Assembly: GCA_958510825.1 (NCBI GenBank)
Contig: OY294044.1
Span: 98,432,893-98,496,892 of the forward strand
Source of the DNA: Brachypterus glaber
Lineage: Eukaryota > Arthropoda > Insecta > Coleoptera > Kateretidae
DNA length: 64,000 nucleotides
Direction: 5' to 3'
Positions 33,077 through 43,069 of the stretch are shown one piece after another. Each line of letters opens with the position of its first letter. Within the stretch, counting starts at the first letter, position 1. Position numbers and translations under genes: made by a program. The notes under the pieces are model-generated. The model was not told where the DNA came from. It saw only the letters and a list, made by a program, of their open reading frames with translations, and made no database searches.

Positions 33077-33604
33077 TATCAAAAAACAGTATTGTTGGTT
33101 TAAACATACGTTGTTTTTTTTTTTGTGTGTGAACGGTATCTATAATAGACTGCATAATATGTTTTAATCTATAACTAATTAGTTATGTTTTTTATTGGAT
33201 TTATGCATTTATGCATTTATAAATAAAAATACCTATAATATATTAATATATGTACATTTTTAAAGGCTATCGACTGCTTTAATCTATTTATTTATTGGAT
33301 TTGCATTGTTAGTGCTAAAAAGGTTAAAAGCTAAACATTATATTTTCACATATTATGTAGAAACTGATTTTTTATAAAAATGAATATAAAATCATCCAAA
33401 ATAATACAAGCCGTGACGTTATGCAATGCTTTGCATTCTATTTATACTATTCTGCCTTCCTACAGCTGAAAGGTCCTATCTATGTATGTTAAACCTATGT
33501 AGATAGGACCTTTCAGCAAGGCAGTATTTACAGTGAATAGTAAATATCGATAACACAGCTCCACAAAATAATAAGAAAAGTCCGGAGTTTCAATGAAGAT
33601 TATG
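33077..33604. other. Gene-free stretch with a long hairpin at 33451-33525
   Basis: GCTGAAAGGTCCTATCTA (33465-33482) pairs with TAGATAGGACCTTTCAGC (33500-33517), 18 perfect pairs with a loop of about 17 nt. After a 6-nt bulge a further CTGCCTT/AAGGCAG stem follows. It resembles a pre-miRNA in size but could equally be a small MITE. Confidence 0.5.
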
Positions 33605-33870
33605 GTATTCTTATGCATATTTTGACGCTGAAACCGAATCCGATATTTAAAAAAATCGTGGACCCTCAAAATATTGAGATATAGCGCACAGTGTTTTTTA
33701 TGCATTCGAGACTAAAAAAATATCTGCAGGATTAAAAAAAAATGGAATAGATTCTAAATAAAAATGATTTATGTCATTACTTGATTTTGATTTTAAATAT
33801 CTACCTAGATAATCTTTTGCTGGGCCACAAATCAAAACTTTGCCCTTTGTTCGTGTTTTTTTTTTCGTGT
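33605..33870 (+). repeat. Third copy of the 862-2545 element arm
   Basis: Matches 950-1180: GTGGACCCTCAAAAT, AGATATAGCGCACA, TTTTTTATGCATTCGAG, TCTAAATAAAAATGATTTAT and GCTGGGCCACAAA. Identity is roughly 75 percent. Confidence 0.75.
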
Positions 33871-33904
33871 ATCTCATTAAAAATTTTATACAAAAAATTG
33901 AAAA

Positions 33905-33990
33905 AGGCAATCGGCACCAGTGAGAATCGAACTCATGCTAGCAGAACTTGAAGTAGGTGTGCTAACCTGCTTGGCTATACCCCCACAAAA
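33905..33990 (-). other. tRNA-like sequence with A and B boxes
   Basis: On the minus strand TAGCCAAGCAGG fits the Pol III A box and GAGTTCGATTCTC, about 33 nt later, fits the B box. The acceptor arms do not pair and the anticodon stem is broken, so it is not a functional tRNA. It is either a SINE head or a decayed tRNA pseudogene. Confidence 0.55.
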
Positions 33991-34051
33991 TTATTTCCCC
34001 GTTTTTTATTCTTGAGGCATTTTTAATTTTAAACATTATTTCTATAAAGTA

Positions 34052-34585
34052 GGGGAAAGTCGGGTAACGGTGCAGACCTAAGCTAAACGATATAACTGGC
34101 ACCTTATGAATATTACAAAAAATTTATAAGTGGCAAAAGAAGCCTTACTTATTAGACAATCATTACGTATCATCAAAACTTAGGTAGCTGTTCCCATAAC
34201 CACAATTCAAATGTAAAACTACAAAAGTGCATTTGCGCACAATTCCCCGCCCAATGGGCAATGGTGCGCACCTGTTGGGGAATTATGCACAAAATTGCAT
34301 GGATAAATGCAAATGATCATATCCTTCAAAAATATATTTATTTTAGAATAATCGGTCAAGAATTATGAACTAACCGTCCTATTTCGTACACGTGCTAAAT
34401 AGTAACAATAAACATCAATTCACACATATTCAAATATTGTGAACAACTTTCATTTGTCAGTCGCCGTTTTTGGTGCTAGCAAATTGTTATACACGCCCCT
34501 CAAGCATGGATACCAGAGATGTCTCAGAATACCTCGTAATATGAGTTTTCGGTTACCCAATGCGCACCGTTACCCTACTTTCCTC
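34052..34585. mobile_element. 534-bp non-autonomous element, TA duplication
   Basis: Ends GGGGAAAGTCGGGTAACGGT and (inverted) GAGGAAAGTAGGGTAACGGT, each flanked by TA (34050-34051 and 34586-34587). Internal GGTGCGCACC-type words are also inverted (near 34265 and 34560). No transposase. Confidence 0.88.
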
Positions 34586-35013
34586 TACTTGATTTTTCTT
34601 AAAAATTTGATATAGATTAATTAAATTATCAAAAATTTGTTTCACAAGGGCTTACGGATGGACACAATGAAAGTTGTTCCTCAGTTATTAAATCGTCGGA
34701 TTACAAGTAAAAGGTCACTTTTTTGCAAAAATGGGATTTTAATAGCACTGTAATTAATTTTTGATGATCTATGTGTAGGTAAACCGAACTAACTTGTAGG
34801 TGGACTGACAAGGGAGTTACCCACTACCTCGCCCACTACCTATATAAAACGCACCAATTTGTGCGTTTTACTCGTAGATTATTTCAAATGTTTCTGCACT
34901 AAGCGACTTTCTAAAAAGAGTTAATTTATAAAAATATGATTTCTTGAATCATTTATATGATACAATGTCGCGTTATTTATTGTATTGACAAACGCATTCA
35001 AATTTAGGCTATG
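34586..35013. other. Gene-free stretch with AAAACGCAC hairpin
   Basis: AAAACGCAC and GTGCGTTTT around ACCAATTT form a perfect hairpin at about 34846-34870, after two CCCACTACCT words. No gene recognised. Confidence 0.45.
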
Positions 35014-35334
35014 TTAAAGTTGATGGAATAGTGACAGAACAGAGAAACAAACCTTTACCTGTAAAATGACAATGCTTTTTACGTGTACTTTCGATGTGTA
35101 GGTAATAATTTTCATTTGCATTGGTTTTTTCATTATCAGATATTTCAAAACTAAATTTGAAGCCTTCACACTACGTTCAAAGTCTCGGTGCATTTCCGAG
35201 GCGTGTTGCACCGTGAAGTGTTTTATCATCAATAATGATTCATTATAATTATTGACTTTAGGAGATGCATCTTTGCTGGCACAGCCGATGGCCTCTAAAA
35301 ACTGTCTTAGTTCTGGCATAGTAAGCAGTTTCAT
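35014..35334 (-). CDS. Unrecognised 106-codon open frame, coding-like
   Basis: From the ATG at 35334 the frame reads MKLLTMPELRQFLEAIGCAS and later SLLMIKHFTVQHASEMHRD, FERSVKASNLVLKYLI. About the first 65 residues have a balanced, non-repetitive composition and less AT-biased codons than other frames in the window, suggesting a captured gene piece or an exon. The tail (after about residue 70) is lysine- and valine-rich and looks like intron or random sequence; a TTTTACAG/GTAAAG word near 35050 could be a splice site. I recognise no domain. It may be a processed fragment, a transposon-encoded protein or chance. Confidence 0.35.
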   Translation of the reverse strand: MKLLTMPELRQFLEAIGCASKDASPKVNNYNESLLMIKHFTVQHASEMHRDFERSVKASNLVLKYLIMKKPMQMKIITYTSKVHVKSIVILQVKVCFSVLSLFHQL

Positions 35335-35822
35335 ATAATTAATACTAATTAATTATTATTATTAATTTTGGAAACGTTCTTTAAACAATCAAAAAGTCCA
35401 AACACTTCTTTTAAAAATCTAGTTTTTGAAAATTTATGTAAACATCTTGTTTTCTACTTTATAGTTATACATTACGTTTAATTAATAGAAGGGTTTTAAT
35501 TTTAAATAGTTGTTTTTTATATTATTTTATTGACTTAGTGCTCTTTACTTGTAAGCCGACGTCGTGGGCCTACAAGTAGAAGGCACTAAGTCCATGTCTT
35601 TTTTCAAATTTAGTTGAATTAAACAACTTCAATTTTTCTTTATTTAACTGCAAATGAGACATTATTGTGTCCAAACATGTCATTGCAATTTGCGGTAGTT
35701 TTTTGCAAAAACAATTATTACAAAAATTAAAAAACAAAAATGAAAGTTAAATTTGTCAATATCTCAAAACCATGTTTTTGGACTTAGTGCTCTTTACTTG
35801 TAAGCCGACGAAATATTCTAGG

Positions 35823-36670
35823 GCAATTTTCCATTTTGTAGCGCTATGAAGAGTATAAAAGGCAGCTGAATGTAAAATCATTCAAAATAATAAAAACAAT
35901 GTAGCTGTTTTCCATTTATATACTTGCATTTATATTTGAAATTTTACTAATGATAATAAAATGTGTAGTTAGTTTATTACATTTTCCGAGCATTTTCAGT
36001 TTTTCTCGTGATGTAATTTAAATTTTCCAAGTTAATGCGCTATTAATTTTTTTTATTATTGCAGATTCTAGATAAAAATTTAATTAATCTTATTCATATC
36101 GCGAATCAACAAAAAAATATTTTTTAATCAAATCCAGTTTTGGTCGGAGTGTGGTGCCCATGTGCATTGACTGCGAGTTCAAATCTGGCCTATTTCGTCA
36201 CCCCAGTATTGGTTTGTCGTATCTCCATTTTCGGACATTTTGAGATTTTTACATATTTGTGTATCTACAATTAAGTACTTTAGTGTCCAACAAACATTTT
36301 ATCAATATATGATAAATTTCTAAAATAAATTGTCGTATATCCACAAAATATTTTAAAATTTCAATATTGTTTTGTCGTATCTCCATTTTTAAAAGAAGAA
36401 GATGCTATCTTAATCTTAATCAAAAATATTATCTTAAAAAAAAGATTATAATTATAATTACATTATTTTAGTAGTTATTGTTACTATTATTGTTTACAAA
36501 AAAATAATTCTTTCCTCAACTTTGGTTAAATTTCAACCTAATATCGTTTTGTTTAAATTAACAATAATTTTTATTCAAAAGTGTTTTTGAATCTACCTAC
36601 CTATTTCTTCGAATAATTTAAGAACTATTAAACCGATAAAAAAATAAAAGCGTTATAATTTGTTAAATTA
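35823..36670. other. Gene-free stretch with GTCGTATCTCC triplet
   Basis: TTGTCGTATCTCCATTTT occurs near 36216 and 36370, with a variant TTGTCGTATATCCACAAAAT near 36330. No gene. A tRNA-like patch is listed separately at 36138-36190. Confidence 0.4.
36138..36190 (+). other. tRNA-like patch with a B-box match
   Basis: GAGTTCAAATCTGGCC is a good Pol III B box, preceded about 36 nt upstream by TGGTCGGAGTG, a weak A box. No cloverleaf closes. A tRNA-derived SINE head is the likeliest reading. Confidence 0.35.
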
Positions 36671-37509
36671 CACTGCTCAACACCATTTTAGTTGCATCTG
36701 GCTATATTTGATGCGCTGATTTCGTATTTTTTCGCTATATATTTATGAAAATTTTATATAAATACGAAAGATATGACTCTGATTTTTATAAGCAATATTA
36801 ACAAACATGTGAAGTTTGCAAAAATGAAAAAAGTTTAAGATTTACTCCGATAACGGAGATTTTACGGGGAGTTGTTGAAAGCAGAACAGCAATATTTTTA
36901 ATTATTTAATGTTTATTTAATGTTATTTTAATGTTTTAAAGCAATGAGAAAAAGTTTGTTCTTAATTTTTCATTGTTTTTTTTTTCATATAACTTTAATT
37001 TATTGTATTGCTCTTCTAAAAATAAATAAAACACTTTAATATTTTTGTTTTTTTTATTGATAACCCCGGTAAAATCTTCGTCACTGGATTAAATCTTTTA
37101 TTTTTATAAACTGCACATATGTGTTTGTAGTTTATATAAAAATAAGAGTCGTATATTTAGTATTTATAAAACAATTTATTTCAAAATATATCGAAAAAAT
37201 GCGAAAAAAATCAATTTTTTTTTTAATTTATAAGCCTATAAAAAACAAACGAATAAAGATATTTTAATACCGCTTTTTTTTTTTTGTAGAGCCCTATTTA
37301 TAGAGAACCAATCCATGGCAAAAAAATAAATAATTAGAACTTAATTATTTTTTTACTACAACTATAGGCAAAAAAACTACTGTGCGCTATATATCAAAAA
37401 AACGAGCTGATCGAGAAAAACGAAAAAAGGTTCCGAAATCAGCGCATCAAGTATAGCCAAACGTGACTAAAAGGTCCCCGGCAAATATATTTTTTTTTGT
37501 AGAGTAGTG
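36671..37509. mobile_element. CACTG-ended DNA transposon with TTA duplication
   Basis: Ends CACTGCTCAAC and (inverted) CACTACTCTAC, flanked by TTA (36668-36670 and 37510-37512). The inverted arms share TTTGGCTATA, TTGATGCGCTGATTTCG and later GTAAAATCT(T/C)CG. 839 bp without transposase. The end and duplication type match 14514-16190, so both belong to one superfamily. Confidence 0.88.
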
Positions 37510-37512
37510 TTA

Positions 37513-38390
37513 TTTATTTATCATTCTTAGCTCTTGAAAACTTTTTTGTTATACTTTATTTTAATGGGATTATAAAGTTAATAAATAAACAGCTAAATAA
37601 ATAAACAAGTTATATAATGCTTCGCATTCTATAAAAAATTCTTTGTAGCAAATCTATTATAATTAGTACCCGGATATTTGCTATTGATTACGAGGGGCGC
37701 GCGTAAGTTTAATTTTTTATAAACATTCTGACATGAGTGCCACTTACTGAGTATAATGACACAAATTTGTAATTTATTATAAATAAGTATTTCCCGAGCT
37801 GCAATTTAATCGTGAGGTACTTTATTGTTGAACGTGCGAAAAAGATATAGGTTTCTCTTAGAAATGTAATGTTTCAAAGCACGTATCATCAAAATAATGG
37901 CGGTCAAAAATGTTTTATTTTGATTTAGTAAGCCAGTTGTAACACTCCGTCGATGAAAATTAAAAATCCTCAGGGTTAATAGAAAATTGGATGTTGTAAA
38001 GTTGCCAAGCAAGCCCACAAAAAGAAAAAACTAGTTACCAAAGCCTTTCGAGGATATAAAATCCAAAATTTTAGTACAAGAAAAAAAATATTTTTAGCAT
38101 AGATGAAACCAAAAATGCTTCTGGTTTAAAGATTGCGCATGTTATGTTATTCCGAATTTTCCACAATGTTCAATAGTAGACCTTTTTAATGGCAAAGAAG
38201 TTGAGTTTTCTAAACCAAATCTAAATACTAATAAATACATTAAGAACTCATACATTCTTTAATTATGCTCTGCTTATGTACTTCGGTAGACAGAACTTTT
38301 ATTTTCAGATTATAAATATACTTTTGGTAAAACAAGACGAAGCTTAATAGACGAAAACATGGAGAAAATCTTGATGATATATTTATATTC
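37513..38390. other. Gene-free AT-rich stretch
   Basis: No gene recognised. The TATAATTAGTACCCGGATAT word near 37656 resembles 20496; open frames here have no domain. Confidence 0.4.
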
Positions 38391-38639
38391 CAATAATATC
38401 GTCGGCTTACAAGTAAAGAGCACTAAGTCCAAAAACATGGTTTTGAGATATTGACAAATTTAACTTTCGCTGTTGTTTTTTAATTTTTGTAATAATTGTT
38501 ACAAAAATGCACGTTTCGCCAAACAAACACTAAGTCGCTTAAACTTTTTTTTATAACTAAAATTTTCGCGACTCTCGTAATCAATACCAAATATCCGGGG
38601 TATGATTATTATGTATAAAATGCTAACTCACTCAGCAAA

Positions 38640-40150
38640 CAACACCCAGCCCAAACTTCTGGACCTAAAAACTTGAAATTTAGACAGTTTCTTTCTTTTA
38701 TGATGTAAGCACCCACTAAGAAGAGATTTTTCGAAATTCAACTCTTAAGGGGATAAACGGGGGTTGAAAAGTTTTTTAAAAAGTGTGAGTATCTCAGAGA
38801 CCCCTAAATTTATAAAATAAAGGGAGAGGAGGGATGTGCGAAAGGAGTGAGACTAGCTCACTGATGCTGGGAATGCATCTGTCCTGTATTAGTGGGTACC
38901 ATTACTGGTTGAGGACGTTTTTGATCTTTTTGTGAGTGTTGTGTATTTCGTGATCGTAATCTAGAAAGTTTGAAATGAGGGGGTTTGGGTGATCTAAATT
39001 GTCTTGTATAAAAGACGTGCTGTAGCGGATGATTTCCGTTTTTAGGAGGGGCATTTCGAGATCTCTGTGTATCTGGTTGTTCCTCATGAACCAGGGGGCA
39101 TCGAGGCATATTCTGAGTGCCTTGTTTTGGAAGGCCTGAAGTTTTGCTGAGAGCGCTTTGTTAAGGGTGATTTTGTTCCAGGCTGGGGCTCCGTAAAGAA
39201 GTACCGGCTTTAGGGTTTGGTTGTAAAGAAGAAGTTTGTTTTTAATGGATAGGGGGCTCTTTCTACCTATTAAGGGGTAGAGTTTGGAGAGGCGGCAGTT
39301 TGCTATTTGGAGGGTGTTTTTGACGTGCTGATCCCACGTCAGGTTTTTGGAGATTGTAATGCCGAGGTATTTGGCATGGTTTTCCCAGTTAATGGGTTGG
39401 CCATTTATCTGAATGGGTTGGGGTGGGCCTCTTCTAATCCTAGAGATTAGAATGCCTTTGGTTTTATTGGCGTTTACTTTGATTTTCCATTTGGAGAACC
39501 ATTTGATTAGGGCATCCATTTGACGCTGGAGGGCGATATGGATGCGCTGGGGGTTTCTGGCTTTTGCTAGGATGCCGGTGTCATCGGCGAACAGGGCTAA
39601 TTCAGTGCCCTGTGTTTTTGGAATATCTGCCGTAAAGAGGTTGTACAGAAGGGGGGATAGTGGGGAACCTTGTGGAACGTCAGCTTTGATGCGGCGGGTG
39701 CTGGACTTACAGTCGCCTATTTTTATCTGAAAATCTCTGCCTTTGAGGAAGGAGGCTATGAGTTTAGTGATGCCTGGGGGGAGGCCGAGAAAGTGGAGTT
39801 TGGACTTTTTACAAGACAAGACCTTTGTGCCAAACTTTGTCGAAGGCTTTTGCGATGTCCAGGAGGATCAGTCCCGCGGCTTCGCGCCTATTTAGTCCGT
39901 CCGTTACAGAGTCTACCAGGCGAGCTACCTGGTGGACTGTGGAGTGTCTGCTTCGGAAGCCGAATTGCTCGTTTGAAAGGAGATTACCTACCCTTTTTTG
40001 AAAAGTGTGCGTATCTCAAAGACCTCTAGATCTAAAGTCTTCATATTTGGCAAAAATGTTCTTTATCGAAATCGAAAAGATACGTTTGGACTTTTCGAAA
40101 TTCGACCCCTAAGGGGGTGTACGCGTGGTAGAATCTTTTTGTTTATAAAT
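38640..40150. repeat. Family D tandem units flanking a LINE
   Basis: The left unit (38640-38812) and the right unit (39994-40150) share AAAGTGTG(A/C)GTATCTCA followed by AGACC(C/T)CTA, and TTTTTCGAAATTC(A/G)AC followed by CTAAGGGG. Order and orientation fit a tandem array interrupted by the Jockey-like fragment. The 41-bp blocks right at the junctions (38772-38812 and 39994-40034) are about 80 percent identical, too diverged for a young target duplication. Confidence 0.65.
38820..39993 (-). pseudogene. Jockey-clade LINE reverse transcriptase fragment
   Basis: Read leftwards from 39993: NEQFGFRSRHSTVHQVARL, then LILLDIAKAFDKVWHKGL (RT motif A with the first catalytic aspartate). A single-base frameshift near 39820 leads to LGLPPGITKLIASFLKG, VPQGSPLSPLLYNLF (motif B), LALFADDTGI (motif C with the catalytic DD), NANKTKGILI and a C-terminal block around YGAPAWN. 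The frame stops at 38902 and some 80 bp of 3' UTR follow without a clear poly-A. 5' truncated (no endonuclease or ORF1) and broken by one frameshift, so inactive but little decayed. It is clearly GC-richer than its surroundings. The LFADD motif and gene order fit the Jockey clade. Confidence 0.92.
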
Positions 40151-40587
40151 TATTTTTCAAAAGTGTTATAAATTTTAAAATGAATCAAGGTAATGTTTTG
40201 TGAAAATTTTCAGATTATAAGACGCTTACTTTAATTTTTAATATTTTTTTGAAAGTGACGCCCTCTATCTTATTTGTTTACAAACGGATTTTTTCAAAAT
40301 ATATATACCTATAAATATTTTTATCGATTAAACTAAACGTATTCTAAAAATTTGGAGCTATATCGGACTTCTTGTATTTTTTATAATTTTTGAAAAAGTC
40401 ACCCCCTACAACTATTTTGTTTTTAATGGGATTGTTTTTTAATAACATAACGTTTTACCTGAAATTTTGAGATACATAGTACATTTCGTTCTGGAGTTAT
40501 CGAGTTAGCAAAAAACCTGACACACAGGTGGAGAAAATGAAGGTCGGGCGTATGGACGGACAGAATTCGATAAAAAGTAAAAAAACA
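40151..40587. other. Gene-free stretch, family B-like words
   Basis: No gene. GGAGTTATCGAGTTAGC and GGGCGTATGGACGGACAG near 40493-40560 recall the B family layout of a GAACG-type word near a (GGAC)n tract, but diverged. Confidence 0.35.
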
Positions 40588-40960
40588 CTTTTAAAAATAA
40601 CATAACCCAAATTATTTTTTGGTGTATACTGATATTTTCAGGGAGCACAATGTAGACAGAGAGAAAAAAATTTTAAAATAAAAACGAGGGTCATGTTACA
40701 GATTATTTTAAGATTATAAAATTCTCTTTTTAATCGTTAATTTTTTTATTCTTTTGTTAAAAAACAGACTTTAAATTTATGTTTTACACGATGTTTTAAA
40801 AAAAAATCCTACTTGTCCTTCAGCGTTTATTTTGCCCCATAAAGATATTAAATATATACCAAAAATTATTTGAGTTATGTAATTGATGTGTTTCAAATTT
40901 CAATTTCTTAATTCGTTCAAAACTTAAAGGGGGCGAATTTTTGACATGTACTTTTTGTTG
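40588..40960. repeat. Family C, eroded copy
   Basis: Carries AACATAACCCAAATTATTTT, a CAGGGAGCACAATGTAGACA variant of the G-run block, and at the right ATTTGAGTTATGTAATTGAT and AAGGGGGCGAATTTTTGACA. A partial second copy of its right half lies at 41610-41790. Confidence 0.65.
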
Positions 40961-41150
40961 GTTTTTGACAACTTTGGAAATTTTAAAACTATCGTACACT
41001 GATAGGACACTATCGTTTGGCGTAATCAATAGCGTAATTAGGTTATAGAATACAACAATAAATAGTTGTATATGCGCCAATCAAGATATATTGCATAGAA
41101 TACAACAACAAACAAGTAAATGCATTCGGTATTTACAAACGAGTGCAGAT

Positions 41151-42003
41151 TTACAACAACAAGTTTTACGCATTTTATTTTAAATTCACATATTACATGT
41201 ATATGTACATAAAAACTACCTATTACATATAATTACATGTACATGTATATGCTTATCTTTAGGTATACTTATGAACATGGAAATTTCAGCCCTAAATGCC
41301 TACTTTCAAAATTTTGGTAAAATCAGGTGATTTCCGCCATCTTTATTAATCATCTTTCATAAAATATCAGTACTGCCCTACTACGCTAGAAAGTAGTAAC
41401 TCCATTTGTCGCATAGCAGCATTTTCAAAATATTACATCAGAGTTGACGTGAAAACGTTGCTATGCGACAAATAAAGTTACTGCTTTCTAGCGTAGTAGG
41501 GCAGTATAGTACCGGTATTTTATGAAAGATGATTAATAAAAATGGCGGAAATCACCTGATTTTACCAAAATGTTGAAAATAGTCATTTTGGGCTTTCTAA
41601 TCATATTTTTTTATTTTATTGTTAAAAAACAGATAAATTAAATTGATGTTATACACGATGTTAAAAAAAAACTCCTTGCCCCAGAGCGTTTATTTTGCCC
41701 CATAAAGATATTAAATATATACCAAAAATTATTTGAGTTATGTAACTGAGTTTTTCCAAATTTCAATTTCTTAATCCGTTCAAAATCCTATTTACAACAA
41801 CAAGTTTTACGCATTTTATTTTAAATTCACATATTACATGTTATTGTACATAAAAACTACATATCAACTACATTTATATGCTTATCGTTAGGTATACTTA
41901 TGCACATGGAAATTTTAGCCCAAAATGCCTACTTTCAAAATTTTGGTAATATCAGGTGATTTCCGCCATCTTTATTAATCATCTTTCATAAAATACCGGT
42001 ACT
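41151..42003. repeat. Direct segmental duplication, 641-bp offset
   Basis: 41151-41380 and 41792-42003 are direct copies: ACAACAAGTTTTACGCATTT, TGCTTATC(T/G)TTAGGTATAC, GATTTCCGCCATCTTTATTA. Just before each copy lies the right half of a family C element. The second copy lacks about 190 bp present before the first. The duplicated block includes one arm of the fold-back 41288-41602. Confidence 0.85.
41288..41602. mobile_element. Fold-back element, about 140-bp arms
   Basis: GGTAAAATCAGGTGATTTCC, GCCCTACTACGCTAGAAAG and TTTGTCGCATAGCA in the left arm are mirrored in the right arm with few changes. The loop is about 35 bp. A left arm alone is present in the duplicate at 41900-42003, which ends exactly within the palindrome. 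Confidence 0.88.
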
Positions 42004-42053
42004 AGAATACAAAAATGTGTTTATGTAAGTAAATACTATGATGTTGTTTGGTA

Positions 42054-42645
42054 TACAGGGTTATTCTTTTAAATGGTACACCCACCGTAACTTTTGAATG
42101 GGATGAGATATAAACTTTATATTTGGAATATGCATATCACACAACAGATACTATCATTTGTCATATGTTTAAATTTTTTATTCGGTAAGGCGGCGCCAGG
42201 GGGGCAGTGGTGGACAATATTTTCAGTATTCTTGAAAAATTAATTTTGGAAATTTTGCCCAAAAAAGTCCAAATAGTTAATACATGGTGTATTATCACAT
42301 TAAGACTAATTATAATTATATAAATAATTATTTATGATTTTCATGTAAAAATTTTTAATATTTATGCACAAAATATTAAAAATTTTAATAATCCTGTTGA
42401 AAAAAAAATCTTCAAAAAAAATATTAAAAAAATAATAGTTACACATTTAAATAGAGGATTTTAAGTTCTTTAAAATAGAGTATCACAAGACCTAGGGTAG
42501 TATTTAAAATATTGTTCCCCATTGCCCCCCTGGCGCCACCTTACTGAATAAAAAAATGAAAAAAAAATGAAATATATGGCAAATGTGTCATTTACATGTT
42601 CCAAATTTAAAGTTTATATTCATTCGCACAACAAGTATGCACACT
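42054..42645. mobile_element. Inverted-repeat element, C-like with GGCGCCA core words
   Basis: Begins ATACAGGGTTATTCTTTTAA. The left arm has CGGTAAGGCGGCGCCAGGGG, mirrored by CCCCTGGCGCCACCTTACTG; outer blocks AACTTTATATTTGGAATATG and TTCCAAATTTAAAGTTTATA are also inverted. No coding capacity; it shares layout with families A and C. Confidence 0.7.
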
Positions 42646-42924
42646 TCATATCAAGTGCTCATAAATTCGTCTTTTTATGTGTATTAAATAAATAAACAAA
42701 ATTTTGAAAATGGTACCTACGTTCATTTAAAATCTTCGGCTTTAATTGAAAAAGAAAAAATAGTAAAAACTTATTAAAAACCTATAAAAAGTGGATTTTA
42801 AGTGCTGTGAAATTTAACGTTGAAAATCAAAACAAACAGTTAATACTATAAAAAAAAAATATATCTGATACGAATCCCAGAAAAAACATTATTATACAAT
42901 TAATTAAATAAAATAAAAAAGTTT
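42646..42924. other. Gene-free stretch upstream of the LINE
   Basis: No gene. May include the 5' UTR of the LINE whose ORF1 begins at 43070. Confidence 0.35.
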
Positions 42925-43020
42925 GGGTTGGTTGGAGACTCGAACCACGTCTGGCTGGGACGCTGTTGGATGGTTTTTCAAGTTTTACTGCTTTGACCCG
43001 CTCGACCACTGAAGCTACAA
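42925..43020 (-). other. tRNA-like sequence with A and B boxes
   Basis: On the minus strand TGGTCGAGCGGG (A box) and GGTTCGAGTCTCC (B box) are about 53 nt apart, the spacing of class II tRNAs with a long variable arm (Ser, Leu). The ends do not form an acceptor stem and no anticodon arm closes. It lies 50 bp before ORF1 on the opposite strand. Likely a SINE head or decayed tRNA copy. Confidence 0.5.
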
Positions 43021-43069
43021 TTAAATGTAAAAATATTGCTTTTATACGAAAAACATATTATAACTAAAA

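Larger units (their letters stand above)
35532..38515. repeat. Family E: inverted units around a 2.6-kb segment
   Basis: GGACTTAGTGCTCTTTACTT followed by GTAAGCCGACG occurs at 35532 (as one arm of a hairpin closing at 35592), at 35780-35811 (direct) and inverted at 38401-38430. The last two are part of longer inverted repeats, 35680-35822 and 38391-38515, about 95 percent identical over the TTGTCAATATCTCAAAACCA block. The enclosed 2.6 kb holds another transposon (36671-37509) but no transposase, so the pair may be a composite element or two separate insertions. Confidence 0.75.

Noticed and set aside
33905..33990. Functional tRNA gene
   Set aside because: A and B boxes are good, but acceptor and anticodon stems do not pair and no plausible anticodon results.
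39670..40029. 119-codon plus-strand frame
   Set aside because: Antisense of the Jockey reverse transcriptase, which has unmistakable motifs on the minus strand.
42925..43020. Functional tRNA-Ser or tRNA-Leu
   Set aside because: Spacing is class II-like, but the acceptor stem cannot form.
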